From the NCBI GenBank assembly GCA_965267265.1, contig OZ253944.1, forward strand, positions 248,001-312,000: DNA of 64,000 bases. The letters run 5' to 3'. Position numbers and translations under genes: made by a program. The stretch is from Mf105b01 sp965267265 (lineage in GTDB: Bacteria; Pseudomonadota; Alphaproteobacteria; Parvibaculales; Parvibaculaceae). Below the pieces are notes generated by a model. That model saw nothing but the letters and a program-made list of their open reading frames with translations. It ran no database searches and had not been told where the DNA came from. This document shows, piece by piece, positions 34,183 to 42,869 of the stretch (the first letter of the stretch is position 1; every line of letters starts with the position of its first letter).

Positions 34183-34826
34183 AGCTCGGCGTTCTCTTTT
34201 CCGGCCGCGGCAGCAATCTCGCCGCGCTCATCAATGCCTGCAAGGACGAGACATATCCAGCGGAAATCGCCATTGCGATCTGCAACAACCCGGATGCAGA
34301 GGGCATTGCCATCGCGGAAGAAGCGGGCATCCCGGTTCAGGTGATCAATCATAGAGAGTTTGAAGATCGCGACACGTTTGACGCGGCCCTTGATGCGACG
34401 CTCAAAGAAGCCGGCGTCGAACTGGTCTGCAATGCGGGCTTTATGCGCATTCTCACAAGCGGCTTTGTCAAAAGCTGGCACAATCGACAATTGAACATTC
34501 ACCCCTCGCTTTTGCCCGCGTTCAAGGGCCTGCATGTGCATGATCGAGTTCTGCAGTCCGGCGTTCGATTGACGGGGGCCACCGTCCACTTTGTGAGAGA
34601 TGAGATGGACGAGGGTCCGATTGTGGCGCAGGTGGCGGTGCCTGTGGAGCCGGACGACACAGTCGAGACGCTCATGGAGCGGGTTCTCAAAGCCGAGCAT
34701 CAGCTCTACCCGATGGCGATCCGGCTGGTCGCTGAAGGCAAGGCCCGTGTTCAGGGAGAGCGGGTCGCGATTGAAGGCGTTCCGGAATCAAAAACGGGCC
34801 CGCTGTTCATTCCGCCACTTGGATAA
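34179..34826 (+). CDS. purN: phosphoribosylglycinamide formyltransferase
   Basis: Folate-dependent GAR transformylase, the third step of purine synthesis, 215 residues. Signature parts are LFSGRGSNLAALI, the catalytic Asn/His stretch LNIHPSLLPAFKG, and RLTGATVHFVRDEMDEGPI with the conserved Asp. Overlaps purM by 4 bp. Its last codons form the left arm of a bidirectional terminator. Confidence 0.96.
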   Translation: MKLGVLFSGRGSNLAALINACKDETYPAEIAIAICNNPDAEGIAIAEEAGIPVQVINHREFEDRDTFDAALDATLKEAGVELVCNAGFMRILTSGFVKSWHNRQLNIHPSLLPAFKGLHVHDRVLQSGVRLTGATVHFVRDEMDEGPIVAQVAVPVEPDDTVETLMERVLKAEHQLYPMAIRLVAEGKARVQGERVAIEGVPESKTGPLFIPPLG

Positions 34827-34852
34827 GTGGGGCACCAGCGGACCCGCTTTTT
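34790..34852. terminator. bidirectional terminator between purN and ndk
   Basis: CGGGCCCGCTG (34795-34805) pairs with CAGCGGACCCG (34836-34846) with one mismatch, enclosing a perfect inner hairpin CCACTT-GGAT-AAGTGG. Five T residues follow on the plus strand (34848-34852) and five A residues precede it (34790-34794), giving a T-run on the minus strand too. Confidence 0.8.
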
Positions 34853-34871
34853 GGGTTCTCAGTCGCACGAA

Positions 34872-35294
34872 TTAGCCGACGATTTCCGCGTCTGTGAAGA
34901 AGAACTTGATTTCCTCGGCAGCCGTTTCAGGAGCGTCAGACCCGTGCACAGAGTTCGCTTCGATGGACTCGGCAAAGTCTTTGCGGATGGTGCCGTCAGC
35001 AGCATCGGCGGGGTTGGTTGCGCCCATGACTTCGCGGTTTTTGGCAATCGCATTTTCACCTTCGAGGACCTGAACGACAACGGGGCCAGATGTCATGAAT
35101 GCGACGAGATCGTTGAAGAACGGACGCTCTTTATGCACACCGTAGAAGCCTTCGGCCTGTTCCTTGGTCATGTGGATACGCTTCGATGCGACAACGCGAA
35201 GACCATTGTCTTCAAAACGAGCGATGATCTGGCCGGTCAGGTTACGGCGGGTCGCGTCAGGCTTGATGATAGAAAAAGTGCGTTCGAGAGCCAT
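34872..35294 (-). CDS. ndk: nucleoside diphosphate kinase
   Basis: Exchanges gamma-phosphate between nucleoside di- and triphosphates. The protein is 140 residues from ATG 35294, beginning ALERTFSIIKPDATRRN. The phospho-histidine is His117 in NSVHGSD. The same frame stays open far upstream across the ABC-F gene, but that extension is not conserved protein. Transcription is convergent with purN through a shared terminator. Confidence 0.96.
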   Translation of the reverse strand: MALERTFSIIKPDATRRNLTGQIIARFEDNGLRVVASKRIHMTKEQAEGFYGVHKERPFFNDLVAFMTSGPVVVQVLEGENAIAKNREVMGATNPADAADGTIRKDFAESIEANSVHGSDAPETAAEEIKFFFTDAEIVG

Positions 35295-35459
35295 TGGGCA
35301 TTCCTTAGTGTCAAAGAGTGTCTGTAAAGACCGGGTTCTGCCCGCGTTGGGCTTGATTTGGCGCGGGTTATAGCGGGGCTTGGTGGCATCGGCAACCGGT
35401 GCGTGGTAGATAGCCCCCATTTCCGCTAAGAAGCTCGACGGCCCAACCAAACTAGCCCC

Positions 35460-37409
35460 ATGTTGCACATCAACGATATCACCTACCGGATCCAGGGCCG
35501 CCTGCTGATCAACCATGCGACGGCAGCGATCCCCGCGGGCCACAAGGTCGGTCTCGTGGGCCGCAATGGGTCGGGCAAATCCACCCTTCTGAAGCTCATC
35601 ACGAAGCAGATCGAACCCGAAACCGGCAGTATTTCGCTCCCCAAACGGTCGGTCATTGGCGCTGTGGCGCAGGAGGCGCCCGCCGGCCCCATCAGCCTTA
35701 TCGACACCGTGCTGGCGGCGAACAAGGAACGCTCGGACCTGCTCGAGGAGGCCGAAACGGCGACGGACCCGCACCGGATTGCGGAGATCCAGACCCGGCT
35801 CGCTGACATGAATGCCCATGCGGCGCCCGCCCGGGCCGCAACCATCCTGGCAGGGCTCGGGTTTGATGAGGAGGCGCAGGCGCGCCCCTGTTCGGACTTT
35901 TCCGGTGGCTGGCGCATGCGCGTCGCTCTCGCTGCAGTCCTCTTTGCGGAACCGGATCTGCTTCTCCTCGACGAGCCGACAAACTATCTCGATCTGGAAG
36001 GGTCGATATGGCTGGAGAACTATCTCAAGACCTATCCCTACTCCGTCATCATTGTCAGTCATGACCGGGACCTGCTGAACCGTTCTGTCCAGGGCATCCT
36101 GCATCTCGACCAGATGAAGCTTACCTATTACCAGGGCGGTTATGACCGGTTTGAGCGGACGCGTCGCGAAAAGCAAGCTCTGCAGATGGCTATGAAGAAC
36201 AAGCAGGAAGATGCGAAACGGCACATGGAAAAATTCGTGGAGCGGTTCCGTTATAAGGCGAGCAAGGCGCGGCAGGCGCAGAGCCGCCTGAAGGCGCTGT
36301 CCAAGCTTGAGCCAATCCCCGATATCGTCGCCGACCGGATGATGCCTTTCCATTTTCCGAATGCTGAGACACCCCTTGCCTCGCCCATCGCGCGCCTGGA
36401 AGGGGCGTCCGTGGGCTATGAGGAGGGATCGCCTGTGCTGTCCCGGATGGACCTGCGGATCGACCAGGACGACCGGATTGCTCTGTTGGGGGCAAACGGC
36501 AATGGCAAGTCGACCTTTGCCAAATTGCTGTCGAGCAAGCTCACCACCCAGGATGGTAATTTCTACAAATCCAAGAAGCTCCGCGTCGCCTATTTCGCGC
36601 AGCACCAATTGGACGAATTGCACGCGGACTGGAGCGCCTATGATCACTTCCGGGAGCTGATGCCTGACGCGACCCAGGCGCAGGTCCGCGCCCGGACCGG
36701 CACGGCGGGCTTCGGCGCCGACAAGGCGGACACGAAGGCAGGCAACCTATCCGGAGGTGAGAAAGCACGACTGCTCTTTTCGCTTGCGACCTTCCATAAA
36801 CCTCACCTCATGATCCTTGATGAGCCGACCAACCATCTGGACATCCAGGCGCGCGAAGCGCTTGTGCTGGCGCTCAACGAATTTGAAGGCGCGGTGATCC
36901 TGATCAGCCATGATCGGCATCTGATTGAGATGACGGCGGACCGGCTCTGGCTCGTGGCGGATGGCGGTGTCACCCGCTGGGAAGGCGATCTTGCGGACTA
37001 CCAGAAATGGCTGCTCGACCCTGCCCGCCGCAATGGGCCCCTCTCCCATGTGGAAGGCGAGGAAGGCGATGACGCGCCTGATCCGGAGGCCACCCGCAAA
37101 CAGCAGCGCCAGGAAGCGGCGAAGGCGCGTGCCTCCATCGCGCCGCTCAAAAAGGACATTGAAGAGGCGACAGCGGCGATCGAAAAGGCGCGGACCTTCA
37201 TTGAAAAGGTCGACGCACGCCTCGCGAATGGCGGGCTTTATCGGACCGACCCTGACCGGGCGGCTGAACTCGTGCGCGGCCGCGCGGCGGCGCAGAAGTC
37301 CCTCGAAAAAGCCGAGGACCGGTGGCTCGCTGCTTCAGAGGCCTATGACAAGGCCAAAGAAGCGATAGCGAAAGGCTCCGACTCCAAGTCCAAGACCTAT
37401 TCGAATTGA
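35460..37409 (+). CDS. ABC-F family ATP-binding protein
   Basis: A soluble 649-residue ABC-F protein of the kind that acts on ribosomes. Domain 1 has GRNGSGKS, FSGGWRMR and LLLLDEPTNYLDLE; domain 2 has GANGNGKS, LSGGEKAR and LMILDEPTNHLDIQ, with an interdomain linker (about 240-310) rich in basic residues. A C-terminal coiled coil (about 545-640), as in Uup or YheS, may touch RNA or DNA. No membrane segments. The 3' end overlaps the convergent hydrolase gene by 13 bp. Confidence 0.92.
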   Translation: MLHINDITYRIQGRLLINHATAAIPAGHKVGLVGRNGSGKSTLLKLITKQIEPETGSISLPKRSVIGAVAQEAPAGPISLIDTVLAANKERSDLLEEAETATDPHRIAEIQTRLADMNAHAAPARAATILAGLGFDEEAQARPCSDFSGGWRMRVALAAVLFAEPDLLLLDEPTNYLDLEGSIWLENYLKTYPYSVIIVSHDRDLLNRSVQGILHLDQMKLTYYQGGYDRFERTRREKQALQMAMKNKQEDAKRHMEKFVERFRYKASKARQAQSRLKALSKLEPIPDIVADRMMPFHFPNAETPLASPIARLEGASVGYEEGSPVLSRMDLRIDQDDRIALLGANGNGKSTFAKLLSSKLTTQDGNFYKSKKLRVAYFAQHQLDELHADWSAYDHFRELMPDATQAQVRARTGTAGFGADKADTKAGNLSGGEKARLLFSLATFHKPHLMILDEPTNHLDIQAREALVLALNEFEGAVILISHDRHLIEMTADRLWLVADGGVTRWEGDLADYQKWLLDPARRNGPLSHVEGEEGDDAPDPEATRKQQRQEAAKARASIAPLKKDIEEATAAIEKARTFIEKVDARLANGGLYRTDPDRAAELVRGRAAAQKSLEKAEDRWLAASEAYDKAKEAIAKGSDSKSKTYSN

Positions 37410-38308
37410 TTGCCTAATACCCCGGCCGCGACCTGAGCGCCGGTCCGACGAGCATCGTGGCCGACAATGATCGCGAGCGTCGGATTCTCCGCCTCAAGCG
37501 CCTTGAGTTCGGCGACCTGCGCATGGGTGCGAGGACGGTTTTCGCCGAGGAAGCCATAGCTCACAAGGTTGGGGCGGGTCCTCACCTGGTCAATGCCGGC
37601 ATAGTTCCATGCAACATCGCCAATGAAGAAGTACTCTTGGCCATCGTCACGGCGTACATAAATGATCTGGCTCCCCGGCGTATGTCCTGCAGCTTCAATC
37701 AACACGACCCCTGGCGCGATCGCGAGCATGCCGTCATAGGAGAGAGGTTCGTAGTCGTCCAGCGCCCCTTCGGGATAGTGCACGTCTCCCCATTTTTCCG
37801 GATAGGCCAGTTGCAGATCTGTCAGGCGCACGCGATCAAGAAGTGCGATGGCATCTGGGTGCGCAACGGCACCGCCAACATGATCATAGTGCTCATGGGT
37901 GAAGACGATCTGCTCCGCACTTCCGAGTGCCGTCATAAGTCGTGCATAGGAGCCATCGTCGAAGTATGAAGCCCCACCACCGATGGCCGCCTGTTCTTCG
38001 CTCATCGCTGAGTCGATCATGATGTGTCCGTCGGGATAGACGACCTGATAGGCATAGATTGGCAGCTTGTGAGGCGCCCAACTCCAGCCGGTAATCACCG
38101 CGGCGCCTGGAAACTCAATTCCCACTGGCGCTTCCGTGTTCACCTTAGTCGGAAGCGGGCCGTCAATGCTCGCGCTCAATTCCCGAACTTGTTCCAAATC
38201 GATGGAATAGAGCGACTCGTCAACATCGCTCATCTGGAGAAGAGCGATGTAATAGGCCAAACCACCAAGAACCAAAATTGCCAGAACGACCGCGCCAAGT
38301 TTTTTCAT
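37397..38308 (-). CDS. membrane-anchored metallo-beta-lactamase-fold hydrolase
   Basis: A 303-residue protein with one N-terminal helix (about 5-25) that is a membrane anchor or signal, and a metallo-beta-lactamase fold facing the periplasm. Zinc ligands are His138, His140, Asp142 and His143 (THEHYDHVGG) and the His of AAGHTPGSQ. The substrate is unknown; the fold includes lactonases, thioesterases and phosphodiesterases. Confidence 0.87.
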   Translation of the reverse strand: MKKLGAVVLAILVLGGLAYYIALLQMSDVDESLYSIDLEQVRELSASIDGPLPTKVNTEAPVGIEFPGAAVITGWSWAPHKLPIYAYQVVYPDGHIMIDSAMSEEQAAIGGGASYFDDGSYARLMTALGSAEQIVFTHEHYDHVGGAVAHPDAIALLDRVRLTDLQLAYPEKWGDVHYPEGALDDYEPLSYDGMLAIAPGVVLIEAAGHTPGSQIIYVRRDDGQEYFFIGDVAWNYAGIDQVRTRPNLVSYGFLGENRPRTHAQVAELKALEAENPTLAIIVGHDARRTGAQVAAGVLGNQFE

Positions 38309-38337
38309 GTCTTCACCCCAACCCTTTTGCCTTCACC

Positions 38338-38787
38338 TCAGGCTTTTTTCTCCCAACCACCGGCATCGTTTTGCTGCCAGTAGGTTACATCATGACCGTC
38401 ATCGCTGAGCGCCTTCCAATGCCCGCGGGCGGCGCCAACGGCGTCGTCGTCGCGGCCGTCGAACATCAGCACACAGCGCTCAAAAGGCTCGATTTCGGTC
38501 GGTGACGCCCCGTCCACCAGAAACAGGACTTCAGCCCCGTTCGGATTGCCGCCCTCCCCCGTAAGGGCCACTGGTTGTCTCTCCAATGGGCCGTCGTCAA
38601 CTGTTCCATGAGGCAGGAAAGCATCATCGCTATAGGTCCACAGGGCGCCGTTCAACGCATCCAAACGCTCTGGATTACCAACATGAACCACCGCTTTCCA
38701 ACCACGCTCCAGACTACGCTCCAGGAGCGCCGGCAGAACCTGCTCCAGTGGCGTTCGCTGCAAGTGGTAGAAAAGAACCTCGGTCAA
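38338..38787 (-). CDS. holC: DNA polymerase III chi subunit
   Basis: The chi subunit of the clamp-loader complex, which binds SSB. Starting at TTG 38787 gives 149 residues opening TEVLFYHLQRTPLEQVLPAL, the normal HolC N-terminus. That TTG overlaps the TGA ending the pepA minus-1 frame (TTGA), so coupling to pepA is expected. An upstream ATG at 38847 in the same frame lies inside pepA and is not needed. Confidence 0.87.
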   Translation of the reverse strand: MTEVLFYHLQRTPLEQVLPALLERSLERGWKAVVHVGNPERLDALNGALWTYSDDAFLPHGTVDDGPLERQPVALTGEGGNPNGAEVLFLVDGASPTEIEPFERCVLMFDGRDDDAVGAARGHWKALSDDGHDVTYWQQNDAGGWEKKA

Positions 38788-40279
38788 TTTTCGTAATGGT
38801 CGGCGACGAGCTTGTTCAACAAGCGCACGCCATAGCCCGACCCCCAACTTGTGTTGATTGCGTTTGCTGGCGAATTCATCGCCGTGCCCGCGATATCGAT
38901 ATGCGCCCAGGGGCGGCCGTCGATGAAGCGCTCTAGAAACTGCGCGGCGGTTATGGAGCCGCCAAAGCGGCCGCCGACATTCTTCATGTCCGCAAATTTG
39001 AGTTGATCATTTTGTCGTAAGGTTCGCCCATTGGGAGACGCCAGACCTTCTCATTGACCGTCAACCCCGAGGATGTGAGCTGTTCACTCAGCTCGTCATC
39101 GTTGGAGAATAGACCCGCATATTCCTGACCAAGGGCCACCATGATGGCGCCAGTCAACGTTGCCAGATCAATCACGAATTTGGGATCGAACTTGTCCTGC
39201 GTGTACCAAAGCGCATCAGCCAGTACGAGACGGCCTTCTGCATCTGTGTTGATCACTTCAATGGTCTGACCATCCGCGGCGGTCACAATGTCGCCAGGTC
39301 GTTGAGCTCCGGCGTCCGGCATATTTTCGACCAGACCAATCACGCCAACGGCGTTCACCGGCGCTTTGCGGGCCGCGAGCGCGTGCATGAGGCCCGTCAC
39401 ACAGGCGGCACCGCCCATGTCGCCTTTCATGTCCTCCATGCCAGCACCTGGCTTCAGCGAAATACCCCCGGTGTCGAAGCAAACGCCTTTGCCGACAAAT
39501 GCGACCGGCGCCTCGCCTTTTTCGCCGCCCAGCCATTGCATGGTGACGAGCTGACTTTCCCGAACCGACCCCTGCCCAACACCCAGAAGCGCACCCATGC
39601 CGAGCTTATGCATGGCTTTTTCGCCGAGGACGTCCACCTTGACGCCGAGCTTCGTCAACTCTTTTGCGCGACCAGCAAACTCACTTGGGTGAAGTATGTT
39701 AGCGGGCTCATTGACCAGATCCCGGGCGAGGCACACGCCATCAGCAATCTTACCGAGCGGTGAGAAATGACGGCGCGCCTGCGAGGTTACGCCAGACATG
39801 ACCGTCACCTTGCTGAGTTTAGTCTTGGAGGGAGCCGGGCGTTTTTTCTTAGAGTAATATTTGTCGAACTTATAGCCGCGCAGTTTGGCGCCCAGCGCCA
39901 GATGGGCCGCAGCTTCTTCCTCGTCCACCGGGGAACCCTTGACTGCATCAACAGCTACCGCGACCGTCTTGTCGGCTGTTTTTTCCAAGTGACCCACGAG
40001 CGATCCGCCCAAGGTCTCATAAACCGTCGGCGTAAGCTTATCCGGCTTGCCAAGCCCTACGACAACCACCCGAGCCGCGGACAAACCCTTCGGGGAAAGA
40101 AGATCGATCATCTGGCCCTCCGAGCCTTTGAATTCAGCGCCTTTCATCGCGCGTTTCAATGCTCCGCCCGTCTTTTTGTCGATTTCCGCGGCACGACCGC
40201 TCAGCGGCTTGCCTTCGGCTGCAAATACGGCCACCGCCCCTGTTTTAGGCAAGGAAAAATCGGCAAAAGTCACATTCAT
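38784..40279 (-). CDS. pepA: leucyl aminopeptidase, broken or frameshifted near the C-terminus
   Basis: M17 cytosolic aminopeptidase. The main frame from ATG 40279 has the metal-site blocks FVGKGVCFDTGGISLKPG and NTDAEGRLVLADAL and then stops at 38984 after KMINSNLRT, about 66 residues early. The missing tail (ADMKNVGGRFGGSITAAQF to YEN, stop 38784) continues in the minus-1 frame. The switch point is A-AAT-TTG (38999-38993), a perfect slippery heptamer; slipping back one base gives KMINSNLADMKNVGG, the expected family sequence. A one-base deletion or a sequence error would look the same. holC starts on the tail's stop codon. Confidence 0.85.
38993..38999 (-). other. A-AAT-TTG slippery heptamer at the pepA frame switch
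   Basis: Read on the minus strand in the pepA frame, the heptamer is X-XXY-YYZ with X=A, Y=T, Z=G. Both tRNAs could re-pair after a minus-1 slip, and the next codons are then GCG GAC ATG AAG. No clear stimulatory hairpin was worked out downstream. Confidence 0.4.
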
Positions 40280-40369
40280 GGATCGCGCCCCTTAGTTTTC
40301 GCTTTTGGTCACTGGGTTTTTCTAGCTTTGTGCAACAGAAACCCGCTGAATTCTGCCGCTTCCCAGAAA

Positions 40370-40389
40370 GGTTAAAATGGATTAACCAT
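40370..40389. promoter_or_regulatory. palindromic GGTTAA site in the pepA-lptF promoter, CtrA-like
   Basis: GGTTAA-AATGGA-TTAACC is a perfect 6-bp inverted repeat that contains TTAACCAT (40382-40389), a motif associated with the cell-cycle regulator CtrA in Caulobacter; the classical site is TTAA-N7-TTAAC and here the spacing is 6. A further CTTAAC lies at about 40395. Confidence 0.35.
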
Positions 40390-40478
40390 TCATTCTTAAC
40401 ATGCAAGCTATCTTAGAGCGAATTCGCGGCCTAGTGCCTTTTCGTATGGCAGCTTTTGAGACCTAAGGACGACACGGA

Positions 40479-41645
40479 ATGATGAGCGGCTTCACCCGCT
40501 ATATTCTTTGGCAAGCGACAGGCCCGCTGCTGCTGGCGACCCTCGCCCTGACCGGGATTATCTGGCTCACGCAGGCACTGCGACTGCTTGATGTGATCAT
40601 CGCTCAGGGACAAGGCGCCGGAACTTATTTTTACCTGACGCTCCTTTCCATCCCAAGCGTGTTGACGCTGATTCTGCCAATCTCTCTTTTCATCGGAGTG
40701 CTCTACGCGCTTCACAGGCTTTATTCCGATAGTGAGCTTGTTGTGATGTTCTCGGCAGGCATTAGCCGGTGGGGAATTGCGAAGCCGCTGTTGATGCTCA
40801 CCGGGATTGTGAGCGTGGTGATCTTGAGCCTCAATGTTTACCTCGCGCCTGCCGGCCTTCGGGAAGTCAAAAAACGGCTCTATGAGATTCGGGCGGACTT
40901 TGCTTCCGCAATGATCCGCGAAGGCGCATTCAACAACCCGATAAACGGCCTGACAGTCTACGTTCGCAACAGGACACTGAGCGGAACAATTGAGGGCATC
41001 CTGGTTCACGACAATCGGGACCCTGCCGAACCGGTCACCTATATGGCGGAGACGGGGAACCTTGTTTTCTCAAACACTGGCCCCCGATTGGTAATGTTCA
41101 ACGGAAACATTCAGCGTGCCAGCAAGGAAGATGGCGGCACGTCGCTCAGCCTGCTTTACTTCGATAAATACACCTATGACCTCAGTCAGTTCGCTGCAGG
41201 CACGTCTACCAAGTATTATGAAGGGCGGGAGCGGTACCTGACGGATCTTTTGTGGCCAGACCCAGACGATGTTTACGCAAATAACTATAGAAACCGACTT
41301 TTGGCCGAAGCGCATGACCGCCTCGCCGGCATCCTTTACCCATTCATGCTGACTTTTATTGCGTTAGCGAGCCTCATTTCCGCGGAGTTCAATAGGCGAG
41401 GTTATGCGATACGACTAACGATTGCTGCGGTTCTCGCGCTGGGTGCACGACTTGTATCTCTTGTTCTGTTCACTACAACCGTGACGTATACGGAAGTCGC
41501 GATTACTATGTTTCTGTTTCCTCTGACAATTTGCGCAATTGCCGCAGCGTCAATTGCGGGCTTCAGGTTCGGGCGGCTTATCGAACCGCTTCGGGCATTG
41601 GCCCCATCTAGGTCAAAGACTGTTGTTCATGGCGGAGGCAGCTGA
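40479..41645 (+). CDS. lptF: LPS export ABC transporter permease LptF
   Basis: One of two permeases of the LptB2FG complex that extracts LPS from the inner membrane. The 388-residue protein has about three helices in each half (about 15-120 and 285-375) around a periplasmic beta-jellyroll domain. RYILWQATGPLLLATLAL and VLYALHRLYSDSELVVMFSAGIS are characteristic. The start ATG-ATG lies after AAGGA. lptG follows after 5 bp. Confidence 0.93.
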   Translation: MMSGFTRYILWQATGPLLLATLALTGIIWLTQALRLLDVIIAQGQGAGTYFYLTLLSIPSVLTLILPISLFIGVLYALHRLYSDSELVVMFSAGISRWGIAKPLLMLTGIVSVVILSLNVYLAPAGLREVKKRLYEIRADFASAMIREGAFNNPINGLTVYVRNRTLSGTIEGILVHDNRDPAEPVTYMAETGNLVFSNTGPRLVMFNGNIQRASKEDGGTSLSLLYFDKYTYDLSQFAAGTSTKYYEGRERYLTDLLWPDPDDVYANNYRNRLLAEAHDRLAGILYPFMLTFIALASLISAEFNRRGYAIRLTIAAVLALGARLVSLVLFTTTVTYTEVAITMFLFPLTICAIAAASIAGFRFGRLIEPLRALAPSRSKTVVHGGGS

Positions 41646-41650
41646 TCCGT

Positions 41651-42748
41651 ATGCACCTCTCTTGGACATTTTCCCGATATTTCAGCCGACAATTTCTTTC
41701 GGCGGTGGGTGTCTCTTTCTTAATCTGCCTCGCCATCATCTTTCTCGCCGATTTTGTCGAACTGCTTCGGCGGACCTCAACAAAAGAGGATGTTGGCATT
41801 GGCGTCGTGATCTCTATGGCGTTCTTGCGTCTTCCTAGTCTTGGCTCCGAGGTCATGCCCTTTGCCGTATTGATCGGCGGTATGGCGTCGCTGCTCCGGT
41901 TAAACCGAAGTCATGAATTGGTCGTTGCACGCGCCGCCGGGGTGTCGGTCTGGCAATTCCTGATGCCAGCCGTGTTTGTCGCGTTCTTTATCGGCGTGGT
42001 CTCCGTAACAGTATACAACCCTGTTGCTGCGACGATGGTTTCGCAATTCGGGCAGTTGGAGAGCAAATTCATCAAAGGGCGCGCAAGCCTCCTATCCGTG
42101 GCTCAAACCGGCTTCTGGCTTCGGGAGTCCGACGAGACCGGTAAGTCGGTAGTCCACGCGCTACGCGGCAGCAGCACGGATGGGATTGAGCTGCAAGATG
42201 TGATCATCTTCCGCTATACGACCGACAATTTATTTGCAGGACGGCTCGATGCTTCAAATGCTGACCTGCGACCTGGCTATTGGCAGCTGACGGACGTTTG
42301 GGTGGCTGAACCGGCGGGACAGCCTAAATTTCACGACACCTATCAATTGCCAACGGAGCTTCAGCCAGAGCGTGTCCATGAGAGCTTCAACAGGCCCGAA
42401 ACGATTTCTTTTTGGGATCTGCCCCAGTTCATTGACCTTGCAGAGGAGGCGGGGTTTTCGGCACGACAGCATCGCATTCATTTCCACTCGCTGCTTGCCA
42501 GCCCGATATTGTTTGCCACCATGGTTCTGGTCGCAGCGACTTTTTCTATGCGCATTTCTCGCCTCGGCGGGGTCGGCCAGCTTGTCGTCGCCGCTATTTT
42601 CGCCGGTTTCATGCTGTTTTTTCTAACTCGACTCTCTCTTGCATTTGGCAGCTCCGGCATTATTCCGCCGATACTTGCAGCATGGGCGCCAGCCTTGATT
42701 GCCATGCTTCTTGGCCTCGCAGCTCTTTTCCACCTGGAAGACGGCTGA
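41651..42748 (+). CDS. lptG: LPS export ABC transporter permease LptG
   Basis: Second permease of LptB2FG, 365 residues, with the same topology as LptF. Diagnostic segments are LSWTFSRYFSRQFLSAVGVSF cut at its helix, MPFAVLIGGMASLLRLNRSHELVVARAAGVS (in parts) and the C-terminal helices around GGVGQLVVAAIFAGFMLFF. It starts 5 bp after lptF and is followed by lptD. Confidence 0.93.
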   Translation: MHLSWTFSRYFSRQFLSAVGVSFLICLAIIFLADFVELLRRTSTKEDVGIGVVISMAFLRLPSLGSEVMPFAVLIGGMASLLRLNRSHELVVARAAGVSVWQFLMPAVFVAFFIGVVSVTVYNPVAATMVSQFGQLESKFIKGRASLLSVAQTGFWLRESDETGKSVVHALRGSSTDGIELQDVIIFRYTTDNLFAGRLDASNADLRPGYWQLTDVWVAEPAGQPKFHDTYQLPTELQPERVHESFNRPETISFWDLPQFIDLAEEAGFSARQHRIHFHSLLASPILFATMVLVAATFSMRISRLGGVGQLVVAAIFAGFMLFFLTRLSLAFGSSGIIPPILAAWAPALIAMLLGLAALFHLEDG

Positions 42749-42869
42749 TTTCGTCAGAAAAACAGCAAAAGTACTGGAGAGGGTCTGCAAGATATTCAGA
42801 TTGTCTGGTAGACATTGTGGGGTGAAACGCGCGGGGGATGTGCGGTACGACGAGCGGGGATAAATTGTT

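Noticed and set aside
35295..36647. Long open extension of the ndk frame antisense to the ABC-F gene
   Set aside because: ndk is complete from 35294, the extension has no conserved protein features, and the opposite strand is a clear ABC-F gene. High GC leaves antisense frames open.
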